DNA of 7,994 bases. Source: Clostridiales bacterium (lineage in GTDB: Bacteria; Bacillota; Clostridia; Christensenellales; CAG-138). Position 1 is the first letter of the stretch. The number at the start of each line of letters is the position of its first letter. The notes beneath the pieces are model-generated. The model saw nothing but the letters and a program-made list of their open reading frames with translations, made no database searches and had not been told where the DNA came from. Location of the stretch: contig WRCT01000078.1 of assembly GCA_009783775.1 (NCBI GenBank), positions 1 through 7,994 on the forward strand, written 5' to 3'. This document shows positions 5,908 through 7,994 of this stretch, in pieces. Position numbers and translations under genes: made by a program.

Positions 5908-6708
5908 TTATTTCTCGTTGATGGCGGACAGCAGTTCCTTTGCTTCTGTCACCACGAAAAGTTTGTTTCCGTTTTCAACTACATATTGCAGGTGTGGGAT
6001 GGCTTCGTCTGTCTTCTCCTGTGCAATCAATATTTCGGCTTTCAGCATATGCTTTGCAACGATAAGCCGCTTACAGGCATCAGTCTCGTCAATGGAATCT
6101 GCCAGTGCGGCCGCCTCGTCAAATTCACGCAGATACAGCTTATAACTGGCCAAAGTGAGGTTGTATGCGTACAGGCGCCCCTTTTGTGCCTTTGTCTTGG
6201 CGCTCAAACAAGAAAACAACTGCTCCGATTTCTCCAACAGATATTCGACTGGCCTAAAATCATCCACATCCATATAAGCACTTGCCAAATTGTTATAGTA
6301 CGTATACTTTACTACAGGTAAAATGCCAGCCTTTGCGTCAATGTTTATCTCTCTCAGCAAGCGCAAGTTTTCTTCTCGTTGCCCCGTTACTGCCAGCGTG
6401 CAAGCCTTATTCACCTGCAAAAGCGTCATGTATGTCCCGCCGGGTCTTACGCGCTTGTCAACGATTTGCTCCTCAATAATCTTTTGCATCGGATCGGGAT
6501 CGCATTCGTCATTGAGCTTTTTGACCGCCTCGTTCATTTCCATCCCTCTGCATGATTGATTGAACATCGAGGATAGAAAGAGAACAAGCAAGCCGCCCAA
6601 CAGCCACCAGGGAGAGTATAACATAAAAAGCAGGGCAACGAGCGTCCACCCGGAAATATTCCAGGATATACGGAAGAACGTCTTATGCCGAAAAAACCAG
6701 CGATTCAT
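5908..6708 (-). CDS. Membrane-anchored helical-repeat (TPR-like) protein, unknown function
   Basis: This 266-residue protein begins with a basic, aromatic N terminus (MNRWFFRHK). A hydrophobic block at 19-48, broken by 'YSPWW', could be one long helix or a tight two-helix hairpin. The rest (about 60-266) is predicted helical and looks like degenerate tetratricopeptide repeats: 'YNNLASAYMDVDDFRPVEYLLEKSEQ' at 138-163, 'YNLTLASYKLYLREFDEAAALADS' at 182-205 and 'AEILIAQEKTDEAIPHLQYVVENG' at 224-247. Such repeats generally mediate protein-protein contacts. No enzyme motif is visible. The start is ATG 6708, which overlaps the TGA of the DUF2812 gene (ATGA), with GGAGGAG at 6714-6720. The open frame extends upstream to 6789, but that part overlaps the upstream gene in another frame. 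The two genes are almost certainly translated together and probably act together at the membrane. Base composition is lower in GC than the neighbouring enzyme genes. Confidence 0.8.
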   Translation of the reverse strand: MNRWFFRHKTFFRISWNISGWTLVALLFMLYSPWWLLGGLLVLFLSSMFNQSCRGMEMNEAVKKLNDECDPDPMQKIIEEQIVDKRVRPGGTYMTLLQVNKACTLAVTGQREENLRLLREINIDAKAGILPVVKYTYYNNLASAYMDVDDFRPVEYLLEKSEQLFSCLSAKTKAQKGRLYAYNLTLASYKLYLREFDEAAALADSIDETDACKRLIVAKHMLKAEILIAQEKTDEAIPHLQYVVENGNKLFVVTEAKELLSAINEK

Positions 6709-7253
6709 GGTTTCTCCTCCACCAGTTTGCGAATGGTGCGCTCGGTTTTGATGGCAAAACATAGATATAGTGCGGACATGAGGGTCCACAGCCCTCCCTG
6801 AATGCCGTTTTCAACGGAAAACCCTCTCACAAAGAATCTGACAAGGTTCATAGTTGCAGGAGAAAAGGATATAAGTGTGAGCGTCCAATACATCAACGAA
6901 TAGAAATGGAAGTATCGGAACTTCTCAACCAAGGGATAGGGTGGCAGCCCTCCGTCGGCCGTCTTTTTTCGGCAGTAGGCAAACGCGCCGGAAGGAATTA
7001 GTTTTGCTTGATTCTCTTCCAAATACCTTCTGAACGTCTCACTTCTTCGGTGTTCGGGTTTGCGCAGCAGGGGCGCAACACGGTACTGAAATAGATCGGG
7101 CGGGCCCTCCTTGAAGGAAAAGCTCCAAACATCCACATGGACCAAGTGCTGCCCCTGCGCGGACATTTCATTTAACCAGTCCTCTATCTTTTGATAGTCC
7201 CAGATGAGGAACCGTTTTTTTACGGTATTTACTTTTGCGTTCTCCGCGCTCAT
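6705..7253 (-). CDS. DUF2812-domain membrane protein
   Basis: This 182-residue protein matches the DUF2812 pattern. It has 'KKRFLIWDYQKIEDWLNEMSAQGQ' at residues 12-35, then 'FSFKEGPPDLFQYRV' (45-59), a 'RRYLEENQAKLI' helix (75-86) and the characteristic 'YCRKKTADGG' (93-102). Two hydrophobic helices follow, at about 114-132 and 150-168, and a charged C-terminal tail. DUF2812 proteins are common in Firmicutes, frequently sit beside a PadR-type regulator, and have no established biochemical role. No PadR gene is visible here. The ATG at 7253 lies only 6 bases after the stop of the DUF1116 gene. The ribosome binding site is weak (GGGGAT inside the end of the upstream gene), suggesting coupling to upstream translation. 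It overlaps the TPR-like gene by ATGA. Its place between two catabolic genes is odd. Confidence 0.82.
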   Translation of the reverse strand: MSAENAKVNTVKKRFLIWDYQKIEDWLNEMSAQGQHLVHVDVWSFSFKEGPPDLFQYRVAPLLRKPEHRRSETFRRYLEENQAKLIPSGAFAYCRKKTADGGLPPYPLVEKFRYFHFYSLMYWTLTLISFSPATMNLVRFFVRGFSVENGIQGGLWTLMSALYLCFAIKTERTIRKLVEEKP

Positions 7254-7259
7254 TTTGGA

Positions 7260-7994
7260 CTATCCCCACGCCTGCGCGCAAGCCTTGAGGGCCTGTTTGA
7301 AACAGTCCTCCGGCGGGCGGACGACGCCCGCGCCGACCTGGCCCACGCCATAGTCCTTATGCGCGATGCCCGTGTTGATGACGGGTCGGATACCGGTTTC
7401 GATGACCTTGAGCACATCAATGCCCGTGGGATTGCCTCGGAAGTCGAGGGCGGGGATCTTATAGGCCTGCCCCTCCCCCACCGTGATCTCGTACATGGAC
7501 TTGGAGTAGTTGAGCGCGTCGCTGACCTGACCGCCCACAAACTGGACGATGGCCGGCGCCGCCGCCATGCAAAAACCGCCGATTCCGGCCGTCTCGGTAA
7601 TGCTCGAATCGCCCAGATCCCGCGCGGCATCCGCCTCGGTGCGGCCCGGGAAATACAGGCCCTGTACGTATTCGGCGGTGGCGGCAAACCATTGGTTTTG
7701 GCCCAGGCCCGCGACGCGGATACCGAAGTCGGTGCCGTTGCGGCACATGGTCGCGACGATGGTGCAATAGGGAATGTCGAAGATGGGGTCCAGCGTCGCC
7801 TTGCAAGCCGGCATGGAGAGGTTCAGGAAGGTGTGATCGTTGCCGTTGATGAAGTTTAAGGCGTCGATCTTCTCTTGATTCGGCAGATCAGTGGCGAGGA
7901 TCGCGGGGGTCAGTTCCCTAAACAGCAGCGACGTGCCCGCCTTGTTGCGGTTGTGGCCCTCGTCGCCCATCTGCAGGAGCTGGGCGATCATGGT
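7260..7994 (-). CDS. DUF1116 protein (YlbE/AllG-like, carbamoyltransferase-associated), N-terminus missing
   Basis: This gene is cut by the right edge. 244 residues of the C-terminal part are visible, and the frame stays open to the edge. The ATG at 7991 is probably an internal methionine, because family members are about 420-470 residues long. The visible part contains the strongly conserved 'QMGDEGHNRNKAGTSL' block, then 'GNDHTFLNLSMPACKA', 'VATMCRNGTDFGIR', 'AGIGGFCMAAAPAIVQFVGG' and a C-terminal 'INTGIAHKDYGVGQVGAG' segment. All are typical of DUF1116, the family of E. coli YlbE and YahG. I recall YlbE, together with FdrA and YlbF, being assigned as AllFGH, the oxamate carbamoyltransferase that ends anaerobic allantoin breakdown and yields carbamoyl phosphate. 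FdrA- and DUF2877-type partners would be expected just beyond the right edge. The exact substrate of this copy cannot be told, so no gene symbol is given. Confidence 0.88.
   Translation of the reverse strand, partial: TMIAQLLQMGDEGHNRNKAGTSLLFRELTPAILATDLPNQEKIDALNFINGNDHTFLNLSMPACKATLDPIFDIPYCTIVATMCRNGTDFGIRVAGLGQNQWFAATAEYVQGLYFPGRTEADAARDLGDSSITETAGIGGFCMAAAPAIVQFVGGQVSDALNYSKSMYEITVGEGQAYKIPALDFRGNPTGIDVLKVIETGIRPVINTGIAHKDYGVGQVGAGVVRPPEDCFKQALKACAQAWG

Noticed and set aside
6709..6789. Upstream extension of the TPR-like gene to 6789
   Set aside because: It overlaps the end of the DUF2812 gene. The ATGA overlap and GGAGGAG site fix the start at 6708.
7191..7859. Plus-strand open frame opposite the DUF1116 gene
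   Set aside because: It is antisense to a conserved DUF1116 sequence and crosses into the DUF2812 gene. No start signal or protein-like pattern is seen.

Overview
All nine protein genes in this window lie on the minus strand, so transcription runs from the right edge to the left. The window suggests an anaerobic, spore-forming Firmicute of the Clostridia. The reasons are a YlmC/YmxH-type sporulation PRC-barrel protein, a DUF2812 protein, strong GGAGG-type ribosome binding sites before most genes, a three-subunit molybdenum hydroxylase beside a DUF1116 protein, and short GGGGCGAACTG-type palindromes that I recall from clostridial genomes. The catabolic genes are GC-rich for this group. This placement is inference; there is no rRNA or other marker gene here.

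Layout in transcription order. (1) 7994-7260: C-terminal part of a DUF1116 protein (YlbE/AllG-like, oxamate carbamoyltransferase family), cut by the window edge. (2) 7253-6705: DUF2812 protein with two C-terminal membrane helices. (3) 6708-5908: N-terminally membrane-anchored helical-repeat (TPR-like) protein, overlapping gene 2 by ATGA. (4) 5883-5077: cyclase-family metal-dependent amidohydrolase. (5) An 88-base gap with two near-identical palindromes. (6) 4988-4155, 4144-3665 and 3665-1329: the FAD, [2Fe-2S] and molybdopterin subunits of a xanthine-dehydrogenase-family enzyme, in the coxMSL order. (7) An AT-rich gap, then 1200-397: a membrane-anchored protein with two bacterial SH3 domains, ending in a clear intrinsic terminator. 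(8) 271-26: the YlmC/YmxH-like protein.

The short gaps and overlaps from 7994 to 1329 suggest one catabolic transcription unit, although the palindromes before the FAD gene could weaken read-through. The combination suggests a pathway in which the Mo enzyme hydroxylates a nitrogen heterocycle, the cyclase-family hydrolase opens a cyclic amide, and the DUF1116 protein helps transfer a carbamoyl group to phosphate, which would conserve energy as carbamoyl phosphate. The substrate is not determined by the sequence. Two residues that anchor xanthine in the bovine enzyme appear to be absent from the Mo subunit. The DUF2812/TPR pair has no obvious role in this chemistry and looks inserted. The SH3 and YlmC genes at the left appear to be separate envelope and sporulation genes.

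No rRNA, tRNA, CRISPR array, transposase, phage gene or riboswitch was seen. No gene-free stretch exceeds 300 bases.
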